This document shows, in pieces, positions 11,127 through 22,439 of a stretch of DNA of 64,000 nt (position 1 is its first letter; every line of letters starts with the position of its first letter). The notes beneath the pieces were generated by a model. It was not told the origin of the DNA and did not search any database. It saw only the letters and a program-made list of their open reading frames with translations. Made by a program: the position numbers and the translations under genes. Source of the DNA: Margaritifera margaritifera (Eukaryota > Mollusca > Bivalvia > Unionida > Margaritiferidae). The stretch is taken from contig JAQPZY010001432.1 of NCBI GenBank assembly GCA_029931535.1, positions 620,001 to 684,000 on the forward strand, written 5' to 3'.

Positions 11127-11640
11127 AGTAGTGAACGGTTTACCAGTTTTCTGGACAATTGTGATGTTTTAAAAATATCGATATTTTCGAGTGGGCTTCG
11201 TAACAAACAATCGGATGAATGGAGCAAAAAAGTTCCAATTCAATGCTCTAAAAATCTCTGGACAAGTCAGACTCAATAATATTTTGAAAATATTTCACAA
11301 AATTACTAGTCCAGTCAGACTGAAGTACAGGTTATAAAATATCGTATGCATGGAACTTACATGTAACTAAATGTTGAACAGTGTGCGTGGATTAGCAAGA
11401 AAGACCGCCTGGTGTAGGAATAATGGATTGAAATACATATCGGAATGTCTGTAATTTGAAAGGTCAAAAAAATCTTTTGCTACAAAAAAGTTTATATGTC
11501 GTTCGGTTTGAATCATAAGCTGCGTCAGATAGTAAAAACGTCATTAAATCCAAATCATAAAATGTGTTAGGTAAATCCGGAAGTGCAGTATTAACACGTG
11601 TACACATTAAACAATGACGTAAAATATTGAATTGTATGCA
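11127..11640 (+). repeat. left terminal inverted repeat of the pPolB element
   Basis: Matches the reverse complement of 15480-16080 over its length with an identity I judge to be about 70-80 percent and small indels. Clear anchor blocks include CAGTCAGACT plus GTACA (11312-11328), TGCGTCAGATAG (11521-11532) and AAGTGCAGTA followed by CACATTAAAC (11581-11612). The block GTCAGACT is itself repeated at both sides of an AATATTTTGAAAATATT core. Confidence 0.75.
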
Positions 11641-12973
11641 CATGCTAAATAGTTAAATATACACTAAAATATTTCTTGTTAGATAAATCAAAGCGAGAAA
11701 TTCGAAACATGGTGCACCAAATAAAAAATCATGGAAAAAACTACAACCCTTTTTAATACACCATCCAACTACAAAAGTATTAAGAAGGATGAATTGACAG
11801 AATTTAAACAGAATCAAAACGAAAGAATTAGATATTCGTTTCGTAAATATTTGAATGAGTATAGGTTTTAATCCAGATTTATATGAACTTTCCAATGATA
11901 CTCAACCATATTTGAAGAAGATCATCTGCTGTGGAATGTGTGTTAAACTCACAAAGTGATCATATCGATAGACCAGCAAAATACAGCTTGGATAGATACG
12001 GCGATTGGTTTGATAGACATTCGGTAAAATAGAGAAGACTGGGGACATTTAAAACTGATTTTGGTATTTTGGTTAATGTGTATGAAATACTTGAACCATC
12101 CTACAGCAAACCTGTTAAGAGTATGTGAAATAGAGAGACGAAGAAATGTTGACTTGTTCATCATATTTCAGTGCAGTGGTCTTAATGACTATAAAGATAG
12201 AAAGTACCGTTATGTTCGACTATTATTTTAAAGATTACTATCACCACATATAAACGGACGTGACGGACAGAAATATATGTGTAAGAATTGGTTATAATTT
12301 TCTATACACCAGAAAATGTATTTGAACACAAAAGATAAGTCAATAAATATAATGCCTGCAAAAGGCTCAATTGTAAAAATAAACGACTGTGAACGCAAAT
12401 TAAACATTTGGTACGTTGTTTATTGTGATTTTGCAAGTGTCATCTTAACAGAGACAACGTATAACGGGCACGAAGTGTCCGGTAGAATTGTGCCACAGAC
12501 AGATATTTGAATTCAACAATGTGACATATCCTGGACAATACAAACAAACTCATTCCATCAGAGTTTTGTAATTACCTCAAATCAATCAACAAGAGATACA
12601 AACCAATAATTTACTGGGGAACATTTATTTGCTTCTTTACATTGAGTTATATAACATTGCAAAACTAGTGTATATTCAATGAGGACATGAAAAATACAAA
12701 CCCAATGGTGTTCATGAAAGAAGATGAAAAATATTTTAAGTAAACAAATATGTGCAATATTTGTGAAAAAAATATACTTGAGGATAAAGTAAGAGATCAT
12801 GATCATTTAAAAGGCAAGTATAGATATATAGCACATGAAGAATGTAACTTTAATTAAAATACCCCAAATACTCACCAATGTTCACTCATAACTTCACTGG
12901 TCATGGTCGTCACTTATTCATGAAAACTATAATCTAAAATGAAGATGTAAAAATATACCGCACAACGACGAGG

Positions 12974-12976
<3 letters not shown>

Positions 12977-13050
<74 letters not shown>
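12977..13050. repeat. (TA)n microsatellite inside the polymerase relic
   Basis: About 37 TA units split two adjoining conserved polymerase blocks. It produces the Tyr-Ile repeats in the minus-strand frames there. Confidence 0.98.
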
Positions 13051-13054
<4 letters not shown>

Positions 13055-13249
13055 ATTTTGAGCTGATTAAAGAAGGAAAAGAAATAACAGTTACCAGGAC
13101 AATCAGTTTTGTAGACAGCTTTTGGTTCATTGGACAACCTATAGAATAATTACTAAAAACTGAAACTTAATAGAGACATGATATGTAAATATGTTATGAA
13201 AGTCATTTACCCGTATGAATCAACGGATAGCTTTGGAAGGTGAACAGGT

Positions 13250-14040
13250 CCAGTTCAATGTATAAAAAGTCCATATTATATGAGCTTGTTGTACTGTAAA
13301 TATTTTAATTTTGCATGATGACCCATTAAATGATCAAGGCAGCAGAACATGTTTTTTTACACTTAGAGCTGAATTGGGAGCTTTAATGTTATCCCTACGC
13401 CTTGAACATGTGTGACATAATTAGTGGCAAAGGCAATCTTTTACCGTGCTCTTGCATTGCTGCAGCCGAAGTTAGTATAGTCCAGCGTATAACACTAATT
13501 GTTCCAATCGACCGTTTTATGGGGGGTGGGGGGGGGTGAGAAGACATCTCCTTTTGGGTTTTTTTCCGGACATGGATAAACATCCAAGATTCAGATAGAC
13601 ATGGATTGTGCAATGTAAACAAGGTTTGGAGGGACAGCGACTCAAGCCTTAAGAGCCCAGAGAAGACGATCAGATCTGATTGGATTTTTTGTCATCAGAT
13701 ACATTTGAAAGTTGATCCAATCGTTATCCAGTCTACATGAATATGGAGGGGGATAAGAATGAAGCCTGGAGCAATACCGTCAGTATTTAATTAAACACCA
13801 AGAGACAAGGAATATTTCTTCCGTTCACACACACACACACACACACGCATACAAACACACATAAAGCGGCGTTAATAGACAGGAAATGACCCTATCAGAG
13901 GTCATGGCCAACGTTCTGCTGATTGCTTCCAGAAAGATTTTTTTAAAAATCATATATTTACATAGTCCTCTCTAATGTATGTCAATAATTTTATTTCTTT
14001 AAACTTTAATCGATACATCTTTGTATCTGAAAAGTCATTC
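13250..14040. other. unassigned insertion in the polymerase relic
   Basis: No polymerase similarity is seen here although it lies between two polymerase segments. It carries a G-rich run at 13520-13537 and a (CA)n run at 13826-13846. It may be a later insertion replacing the middle of the gene. Confidence 0.4.
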
Positions 14041-14860
14041 ATTATTTATAATTGCGGAAACAAAAGCAATAAATGATTGTAATAAAGATTTTTAAAAAAT
14101 TGATGAATGAAGTAGTCTTTGGCAAACAAATGGAGAATTTGAGGAAGAGAACAAAACGGTTAAATATGTGCATATAACAATACATTTTTCAAATGTCAGA
14201 AAGGTCTATCATTTGCAAGAAGAACAATTATTGATGAAGACTTAGTGTTAATCAGTCTGGAAAACAAAACGATCAAGTTCCCAAAACCAAGTTACTGAAG
14301 ATTTACAGCGTTAGAATTATCCAAGTGTCTGATATACGAATTCTGTTACAAGAACCTGAAAAAATAAATATGGGGATATAATATGACTGTTGCAAAGCTC
14401 TTTATGCCTCATCAAATTGTCTCTTTCAAGTTGTCACTCTTTTGGACTTCTCGAAAAGCCTCGTGTATGTCAACACCTTATTTTTTTTTTTTTCAACCCA
14501 CGGGTATTTTAAGAAACTATATATCATTGTCAAAACGTATTATATTTACTGTTGATATCCATTTTTGTATTTTTCATGTCAGCATTGTTTGCCTGCTAAA
14601 GGCCATCTACATGAATGCCAAACTCTTTTGTATGGAAATCATTTTCTCGCTTGCTATGTAGGTAGACTGCTGACCTAGCTAGTTAAATATTCTTTCAATT
14701 CAGTGTATTTTATTTCTTTTCTGTATAATTTTATGCCACAATTTGATTGATATTTGTGCAAGGAACTGGACTCTTCGTATCGTTAAAAATATATCATAAA
14801 AAAGGATGACAACAGGTGCTTTTTATTTTCAAGAATTTTCAATTTTTTTTTCCATTCCTT

Positions 14861-15139
14861 CTAAACGTATGATTTCAAAGTTATGTCAACTTTTGCCATT
14901 TCTATTTTTGACTCTGGTACAGCTGCTTCATATACATAGTTACTATGTGTTGTTCTAATTCGAACGTTGTTTTCCGTAAATTCTATCTCTGTTTGTGCTG
15001 AATCGTCGTTGATTGACGTTGTAAAGTGTACGAGATCTTCACATTGTATCGTGAATGTAGCCAAATACAAACCTGTGTATATACCCACATCGAACTCTAC
15101 TAACTTTATGCAATCTTCATATGGTTCTGTTTTTGCCAT
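14861..15139 (-). CDS. small intact open frame, convergent to pPolB, inside the inverted repeats
   Basis: 92 codons from an ATG at 15139, but the frame stays open upstream to about 15255, so about 130 codons are free of stops in AT-rich DNA. The product has alternating hydrophobic/polar strands and many acidic residues (for example ITFNEDNIEISSINPDSK upstream of the ATG, and FTENNVRIRTTHSNYVYEA inside), and looks like a beta-rich protein. There is no signal peptide or membrane segment. It ends about 500 bp from the polymerase relic and reads towards it. I do not recognise the family. A DNA sliding-clamp-like or structural role is only a guess from the strand pattern. It is notable that this frame is intact while the polymerase is not. 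Confidence 0.4.
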   Translation of the reverse strand: MAKTEPYEDCIKLVEFDVGIYTGLYLATFTIQCEDLVHFTTSINDDSAQTEIEFTENNVRIRTTHSNYVYEAAVPESKIEMAKVDITLKSYV

Positions 15140-15479
15140 CTTACTATCAGGATTTATGCTGCTTATTTCAATGTTATCTTCATTGAAAGTAATCTGTAGA
15201 ACTATCTTCTCTAAAATATTGGATTCAAACTTGTTTGATGTTTGAAATCAACAAATGAATACTTTTTAATTTTCTTTAATGTTATTTTTCAACACAACTA
15301 GCTTAGACCGCACTTTTATCCCGTCCTAACTTGGAAATAAATAGCAATTATCACTAGATACCGAAATTGTTGCTTTCATGTTAAACTTGTCAAATATTTA
15401 CATCACCTATCTGAAAACTGCTGAATTTAACTCATTGTAGCTTTGTGCCATTATTTATATTCAGTGAAATAATATGTTT

Positions 15480-16080
15480 ATTTTACATTATTGTTAATTG
15501 TCTATATATACGTCATTGTTTATTGTGCACATATACATCACTGTTCATTGTGTATATATACGTCCTTCGTTTAATGTGTGCTTAATGTTACTGCACTTTC
15601 GAAATGTATCTGAAACATCTCATGATTCAGACGTAAAGACATATTTTCTATCTGACACATCTTGAGATTCAGACTTAATGACGTATTTCCGGATTTATCT
15701 GATAAGTTCTTTTATGTATCAGGAGATTTTCGCACTACAGCAGAGTTTCGAAGCACAGAACTACTCCTGTGATTCATGCCTGCACTACGTGGCCTTGCAT
15801 ACCCACTCATGTACTCCAAGCAACATGTATACACCTGTAAAAACCTAAGACACGAGATTTAATTACATGTACTGTAGTCTGACTGGTCAAGTAATTGTTT
15901 TTAATAATTTTCAAAAATACTCTTGAATCTGACTGGTTCAATCAGTTGTTAAAGTTGTGAAAATTGTGAGAATCTTGGAATTAGAATTGTTCCATGTATT
16001 CATTCATTTATTTATTACGGAAAACAGTCGTGCCACTCATAGTTTCACTATATTTCAGAATTGTCAAAATGTTCACTACT
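15480..16080 (-). repeat. right terminal inverted repeat of the pPolB element
   Basis: Inverse of 11127-11640. Its inner end contains an extra tandem expansion around 15490-15570 (repeats of TATATACGTC..TGTTTATTGTG type), which makes it longer than the left repeat. The outermost block is GTTCACTACT; a run of T and TAGTAGTGAAT follow at 16150-16180. Confidence 0.75.
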
Positions 16081-17140
16081 GCCATGAATAATGATTAAAG
16101 AATTATGTTGAGGAGACAGAAATAAGGAATGATCTACCGAACAAAAACCTTTTTTTTTTTTTTTTTTTTTTAGTAGTGAATATAATTGTGTTCATTGTTT
16201 TCCTTTTCTATCACTCGTCCATTTTGTGAAAAATTGAGACAAATACGCGTCAAGATACTCCCACGCCCCTATTTTCTCCTTACCCCTTTTTCTTATTGCT
16301 ATACTCTTGAATCCGCTACTATGAATCACAGAAACGTAGTAGCTTGCATTAAGTGACACGAGATCTTGAGAAAAGCCTTTTTCCAACACACTTTAATAAA
16401 GGGTATAGTTAGATGTACCTATGAGATTTCCTGAGAGCTTTCACATGTGAAGAAGAGGTTGTGCGTTGTGGAAATAATGAGTTAAACATTAAATATCATA
16501 AGACTAAGTCTTTTTATGAAAGCTCGAAAAATTATCATGTTCTGAAAGAGGAATATCATTGTCAAAAATAGAACCTACGATCCACTGTAAGAAAACTGAT
16601 AAAGAGAAACAATAGCGAATATTTAAGTATTCTACTCTCTATTGAGTAAAGTTCTGTGATTCCAAAAGTAGCATACAAGAGAATTTCTATCATTAGTTAT
16701 TAAACTAACTGGTCTGATGTTACACATGTTGGGGAAAATAATTGTAACACGTGTAAACTTAAACCCGTTTTAAAAATGAAAATGTTATAAAAGAAATCTC
16801 CACCAAAGAGAATTTTAAAATATTCTTCCCATGTTGAAAATAGAGTCCTTTGTTTTCAAATTAGACATAACAATGGACACTGACCGTTGTTGTTGTCTAG
16901 ATAAAGGAACTTTTATAGCATCTATAATATAAAGATGACAAAAACAACAATCAATCATTTCATAGTCATTGACAATATGTTCAGTATTATTGCTGCAAAT
17001 GTTATAATATCGTTGATAAAATTATTTTAAGTTTCTCCTTTACCTACATCAATCGGATATTCCCCTATGCGTGTGGTTTCATAGGTATCGATTTCTATTT
17101 CGATGGTTTAGCAACAACTACAATTTAAATCGTTGTCTTA
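16081..17140. other. no gene seen
   Basis: Poly-T at 16150-16171, then AT-rich DNA. The 65-codon minus frame at 16192-16389 has no recognisable motif. Confidence 0.4.
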
Positions 17141-17156
17141 AGTTGATCTGCTGTTT

Positions 17157-17783
17157 ACATTATCGATTGGACCTTGTACACCGAGGTTGACATTATCGAT
17201 TGGACCTTGTACACCGAGGTTGACATTATCGATTGGACCTTGTACACCGAGGTTGACATTATCGATTGGACCTTGTACACCGAGGTTGACATTATCGATT
17301 GGACCTTGTACACCGAGGTTGACATTATCGATTGGACCTTGTACACCGAGGTTGACATTATCGATTGGACCTTGTACACCGAGGTTGACATTATCGATTG
17401 GACCTTGTACACCGAGGTTGACATTATCGATTGGACCTTGTACACCGAGGTTGACATTATCGATCGGACCTTGTACACCGAGGTTGACATTATCGATTGG
17501 ACCTTGTACACCGAGGTTGACATTATCGATCCGACCTTGTACACCGAGGTTGACATTATCGATCCGACCTTGTACACCAAGGTTTACATTATCGATCGGA
17601 CCTTGTACACCGAGGTTGACATTATCGATTGGACCTTGTACACCGAGGTTGACATTATCGATTGGACCTTGTACACCGAGGTTAACATTATCGATTGGAC
17701 CTTGTACATCGAGGTTGACATTATCGATTGGACCTTGTACACTGAGGTTGACATTATCGATTGGACCTTGTACACCAAGGTGA
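17157..17783. repeat. 33-bp minisatellite, 19 copies
   Basis: Nineteen units typified by ATTATCGATTGGACCTTGTA followed by CACCGAGGTTGAC. All are exactly 33 bp, with single-base variants (GATCGG, GATCCG, ACCAAGG, AACATT, ACATCG, ACTGAGG). As 33 is divisible by three and the unit lacks stops in most frames, four or five frames are open across the whole array. On the minus strand one frame reads an 11-residue repeat, GVQGPIDNVNL, over 220 codons, starting MISFNFHL in the 3' flank. No splice or promoter evidence lets me choose a real frame, so I call it a satellite and not a gene. Confidence 0.95.
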
Positions 17784-17849
17784 AAATTGAAGGATATCAT
17801 GGGTATGTAATGTTTTGGGGTTTTTTATGTATGGATGTATGGTGATGAA

Positions 17850-18510
17850 TTTAGACCAACATATATACATTTTTGTAAAACATATTAATATATATCCAAA
17901 TTTTTCAAATACATTTGTGTTCAATAATGTAAATCAAATCAATTCGTGAAAGTGTGCAGTATCAACTGTACCATCCTTTCCTAAACGTCGCACCAAGTTT
18001 CATCTGCGACTCCAATGGTCCAGTTCTTGTATGAATGGTTGTATGGATTATCTAGGGATTATCACCCTTTACACCCAACAATCTAACGAAATAATAATGC
18101 AAATCTCCCTGCCAAAAATTACAATATAACGATATGGGGATTGACAAAATTAAAGTAGCACAAAAAATAAATTAATGTCGGAGAGGAAGCAAAGAAAAGA
18201 AACTTGATTGCACTTCAAGATTTTATTTATTATGGAATATCCGATTGCAACTCCACATTGTGTCATACAGCATCCTCAATTTGTCCGTCAACTTGTGCGT
18301 TGTCATTTCCCTCCAGATTGACGCAGGGGGATAGAACTATGAGCACCAGATATTTTTAGCATCCATACAACTACAGGTAAACATATTAAAAAAGGAAGGT
18401 AATTTCCCAAACCAGACATAAATTTATCAATTAAGGTGATATGTCTGTGTTCATTGGCTGATAAAAAAAAGTGATTTCATTCATGTATTGCCCGTTCCTT
18501 GACGCCCTTT
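17850..18510. other. no gene seen
   Basis: AT-rich DNA without a recognised feature. Confidence 0.4.
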
Positions 18511-18514
18511 TTAA

Positions 18515-18965
18515 CGTGGAATATGACGTCAGAGTGTGCAACGTAATCTATAATCGATTCGTGAAGAACGAAAAAAAAACCCCAAAGCTATAAATTCATT
18601 ATGACATAATGTCAGAAGTTGATCTCTCTCTTATCAATTAATAAGACGATGGAAAGATTGAATGATTGATTAGTCAGTGGTGTTAACGGCCCACGCATGA
18701 CATTCTCTTCTTATTGATCCCGTAAGACCTCTATATAACAACGTGTGGGCGGCTCGCCGGTGCCTATTTTCCAGCATGGAGAAAGACGGCAGAGTGGGCA
18801 ACAACAATATTTAAAATCGATCAGATAATTACGAAAGTGAACATAGCTTTGAACTCCATTTTCTTGTTATTGTATTATTAGGTTTGTATATTATTTATTT
18901 TAAAAACAATCGAAGGATCGATTGATTGATTGGTTGGTTATTTAATGATGCTTAGTGTCTTCTCA
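18515..18965. repeat. two diverged tandem copies of a ~250-bp unit
   Basis: The left copy (about 18500-18700) and the right copy (about 18765-18965) share an ordered series: GACGTCAGAGTGTGCAACG versus GACGGCAGAGTGGGCAAC, then ATCGATTCGTGAAGAACG versus ATCGATCAGATAATTACG, then AAAGCT, then ATTGAATGATTGAT versus ATCGATTGATTGATTGG. Alignment is by eye and identity is low. Confidence 0.45.
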
Positions 18966-20950
18966 TTACAATTTGTTTTCTTTGATGAGTTGAGAGCGAA
19001 CATATGAAAATGGATTTCCTAATAATTTTGTAGCTTTCCCCCCGTCAAAGATTTGTGGTATATATGGTAGAAGGTCACCCTCTCAACAAAATATATCTTT
19101 ATTTTACTACTTTGCTACCACAATTTAATTTGTAATCCTGCTTCTTTGATGCTCGTTTCAGCTAAAATCACGTGACGTGATGACGAATTGTGCGACGTAA
19201 GAGTGACATTCGAATCTGCGTTAAATAATTCTAGGATAGCTGCACTAATAAGAGATGATCCGAGCCTCGGTCTACATAGACTATACCTACATAGAAGATA
19301 GGGAAAAACTGAATATATTAAACCCGCGTGCGGATTTTAAAAAATAATAGGATGTGTCTTGATCTTACCTTGAGTGATAATGGTGGGGCCATCGATTTTA
19401 TGACATCAAACTGAGCGCGAGGTCTATGATGACGTCATATTATTAAAATCAAATCCTTCTCATGAAATTCTTTGTTTCATTGAAAACTGCGTCGTACTTG
19501 CGGTACTCGTGAGACCGCAGATAACTACCTACCATTTCGCACTTATTATTCATTATGTACCACACCGATGTGAAACTACCAATCCAAACTGCTCTCCAGT
19601 GATGTGGGAAAACAACGCCACTGCTTGCACGGACCCTTTCATCCCGGGATAAGCCTTGTTTTGAGTTAACATTTCAGTCATTTCTGAGTTGAATTTTGGC
19701 GGAAAAAGATGAAAAGTTAATACTAATAGTGCTAGAGTTGTTGGCTAAAGTTTATAATTGTTATTTTATTCAGCTACTTTTTGATAATTCCTTGATAAAA
19801 TGCAAAATAAAAAGCAGGCGTTTCTGCAATACATTTTATGATTTCAACTTGTGGCAGCAGTGGCATTGAGAGAGAAGCGAGAGCGCCACCTGGGGAACGG
19901 TTTGCTACACATCAATCACTGCAGTTCAAGACGAGTTTCCAAACTAGCCCTTATGGGAATGACGTCACTGTTGTGCGAATGAAGTTACTTACTAACCATC
20001 AGGGAGACAGAGATTTTACTTGTTACTGGCTTATGATATTGGATTGCCAATTAAATTTTGTATGGTATAATACAATCTCTGTACGTTTACCGTAGAGATA
20101 AGAACTGATGTTTTTCTTTCGTATATACCTCTTCTGGATGTACCTTTGGAAATATCGCCGTGGAGCGCCCGAATTTTGAGACACCGCGTTTTCATTTCAC
20201 TTATTTTTTATATTTTTTTTCTTATTTTTTTTTCTTAAAAGAATATGAGAGAAGCCCACTGAATGTATCTATCGAGTTTGATTTATCATTCCCAAGAGCA
20301 CTTAGACGTATATTGACAAATCGCGGACTAAAAAAGAAATCGGTGAAATAATAAAGTGAAATGTATATATGTCTGACTGGACACTATACATTTGAAATAG
20401 TTAAAACATAACTCAGAAAAACTTCATGAAGAAGAAATTCTATCTCAATTTAACACAAAAATTCTCAACCATTCAGCCAAATTTCTATTTCAAAATCTGA
20501 TAAGAAAGAACACATGATAATCACTATTAGTACTGTTCTTTGCATCTGTAAAATTAGATGTTATATAAAGAGGGGTAAGAATATAAGAATATAATAAGAA
20601 AATAATTTAACCGATTCATACAGTTTGAAGCAAAACCAATAACATTGTACACGTTAAGTTCAGTCTTCTTCAGTTAATTGCATTTACAAAGCAAACGAAG
20701 TTATCTTGACATCCAATATGTAGTACATATTCTATACAATCCTTCATTATCTGAAGCCTGCTTATAGAGTGTATAGGATGTTACTTGAGATTAACCCGTA
20801 ACAGTAAATAATAAGTACACTGCATGAAAACCAGAAACCTAACAGTTAGCCTGTCAAATACAGAAAAGGAATCAAAGTCGACAACGTTCCACTGGAAGCT
20901 TACAATGTGCATCAAACTGATTAAGCTTGGGCAATAAAATCTTCAAGATC
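18966..20950. other. no gene seen; two weak open frames
   Basis: A plus frame at 19838-20095 (85 codons) and one at 20160-20351 (63 codons, partly poly-Phe) carry no motif I recognise. The DNA at 19160-19520 is a little richer in G+C and has several CGTCA/TGACG words, but I see no ordered promoter. Confidence 0.35.
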
Positions 20951-20958
20951 AGGAAGAA

Positions 20959-21186
20959 ATGTTCCTTCAGATGACAATATTATCAGTAGCCTGTGAGAAT
21001 TTAAAACAGTGTATAAAACTGTCGTATGGAAGCAAAATACCATTACCTGATGATCAATATTTTAATCCAACAAACATTAATATCGATCTAAGAAAAATGA
21101 ACGCAGTTTGTGATGATTTTAATATTTCTCCTCATCATGATTGGAGATATATTACTGGAAACAAATCAATATCTAATGGAAAATAG
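20959..21186 (+). CDS. unassigned 75-codon frame at the start of the AT-rich virus-like stretch
   Basis: The product includes SYGSKIPLPDDQYFNPTNIN and a His-rich DFNISPHHDWRY segment, with amino-acid use typical of real AT-rich genes rather than of random AT-rich DNA. It stops just before the 51-bp repeat array, which is open in another frame. Family not recognised. It could be a fragment of a larger decayed gene. Confidence 0.3.
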   Translation: MFLQMTILSVACENLKQCIKLSYGSKIPLPDDQYFNPTNINIDLRKMNAVCDDFNISPHHDWRYITGNKSISNGK

Positions 21187-21203
21187 CCCTGAGGAACATA
21201 ATA

Positions 21204-21513
21204 CTGTACAGCAAGGTATTGAAAGAACCTACAACATATCATAAAATTACAAAGCTGTACAGCAAGGTATTGAAAGAACCTACACCATATCATATAATTA
21301 CAAAGCTGTACAGCAAGGTATTGAAAGAACCTACACCATATCATATAATTACAAAGCTGTACAGCGAGGTATTGAAAGAATCTACACTATATCAAATAAT
21401 TACAAAGCTGTACAGCAAGGTATTGAAAGAATCTACACCATATCATATAATTACAAAGCTGTACAGCAAGGTATTGAAAGAACCTACATCATATCATATA
21501 ATTACAAAGCTGG
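21204..21513. repeat. 51-bp minisatellite, 6 copies, open as a 17-residue repeat
   Basis: Six units of 51 bp with only a few substitutions (typified by TGTACAGCAAGGTATTGAAA). The plus frame 21219-21518 reads a 17-residue repeat with core KLYSKVLKEPTPYHIIT. A minus frame is also open. The unit length is a multiple of three, and substitutions such as CGAGG and AATCT keep the frame open. Whether it was ever coding is unknown. Confidence 0.93.
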
Positions 21514-21519
21514 AATAGT

Positions 21520-22260
21520 TAAATACTGGAGAAAAAATGCCAGCTGAAGAATTCATTTCAATGTTTACAAGTGAAGAATAAATAGGATGGACTTACTTTT
21601 TTTCTACAAGATGTCAACCGAATAACAGAAGAATGATTAACTAGATTAAATCAAGTCTAAGATATTATGCAATATATATTTTAGGTGGTCAATTACACAA
21701 TAGAACATCTATTATGCAGTCTACTTCAACTGTAAAAGACGCTGTAAAAAAAAGCTGCAAAATGTAAATTTGGGTTAACAGGGATATGATTCAAATGAAA
21801 ACATTTCAATAAGATTTCAGCAATATATTTCAGATTCGAAAGTTAGGCTAAACTATGCTATTGGTGGTGACAATATATTTTTGATACCAAGTGGTACTGT
21901 ATGGTGATACAAAAAGATAATATAGTAGGCAACAAGAACAATTTACAAAGTCATCAGATACATTTTAATCTAGGAAAAAATACTGCTGGAAATACTGGCG
22001 TGGTAAAAATGGAATTAAAGGAACTAATAAAATCTTTAACAATTCGTCAAAAGATAGATTACGAAGTAACTGAAAGAAGAAAACGTGAATAAGAAGTTTG
22101 TGGACAAGAAGGGCCAAACTGGTGAAAGTTTTGTTCTCCATACAAACGAAACTGTGAATTATTTAAAAGAAATAGATCATAAAAGAAACAAACGAACGTT
22201 TATAATTATGACAGTGGTTGCAAGAGCTGTTGTAATCCCTACTTTTTTCAAGTAGAATAT
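21520..22260 (+). other. decayed coding-like DNA, family unknown
   Basis: Short plus-strand pieces look translated: about 21805-21905 gives ISDSKVRLNYAIGGDNIFLI followed by PSGTVW, and 21901-22092 gives a 63-codon Lys/Asn-rich frame (VKMELKELIKSL). They are interrupted by stops and may belong to the same virus-like cassette as the frames to the right. Confidence 0.3.
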
Positions 22261-22439
22261 TAACTAGCTAGTTACATTAATATTTTACTTTTTAATAGCC
22301 CCTTATCTTTAATTATTTTGGCTACCAAATATAAGCCTTTTACTAAAATTGCAATGAACATGGTAATTAATACAAGAATGAACAAAATGTTATTATCAGA
22401 TAATAAATAATATAACTTTTCCAGCTAATGTAAAAAGCC

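Larger units (their letters stand above)
11900..14365 (+). pseudogene. polB: protein-primed family B DNA polymerase (AT-rich copy), decayed
   Basis: Several ordered blocks of the pPolB of Polinton/adintovirus-type elements are visible. The amino-terminal part has a Cys-containing segment around 12270-12340 and then 12352-12450, with KGSIVKI and VVYCDFA (the 'VYADFE' exonuclease block). At about 12750-12850 there is CNICEKNILEDKVRDHDHL with IAHEECNFN, the Cys/His module before the exonuclease core, followed by FTGHGRHLFMK. At about 13050-13110 there is the TRTISFVDSFWF block, and near 13210 YPYESTDSFGR. A segment of about 700 bp with no similarity (13250-14040) follows. At 14070-14360 there are VVFGKQMENLRKRT (the polymerase 'FGKTMEN.RKR' block) and ALELSKCLIYEFCYKNL. 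The carboxy-terminal catalytic YxDTDS block was not found. Many stops and frameshifts, plus a (TA)n array at 12977-13050, make it non-functional. Confidence 0.8.
11127..16080. mobile_element. AT-rich pPolB element with ~500-bp terminal inverted repeats (Polinton/adintovirus-like)
   Basis: About 4.95 kb bounded by inverted repeats that begin AGTAGTGAAC at 11127 and end GTTCACTACT at 16080. Inside are a decayed protein-primed DNA polymerase on the plus strand and a convergent open frame on the minus strand. Long inverted ends plus a pPolB are what is expected of Polintons/Mavericks, adintoviruses and related linear elements that replicate by protein priming. No integrase, ATPase, protease or capsid frame was seen inside the ends, so this is a small, internally deleted or non-autonomous form, or a distinct lineage. 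Flanking hexamers (GCAACA and GCCATG) do not make a clear target duplication. The ends are placed by eye and could shift by some bases. Confidence 0.65.

Noticed and set aside
16192..16389. LEKGFSQ shared by this frame and the frame at 22794-23246
   Set aside because: Only seven residues match and the flanks differ; most likely chance in AT-rich DNA.
20371..20412. GTCTGACTGGAC word resembling the inner motif of the inverted ends at 11.3 and 15.9 kb
   Set aside because: Similarity ends after about 30 bases and the wider end sequence is absent, so it is not a third element end.
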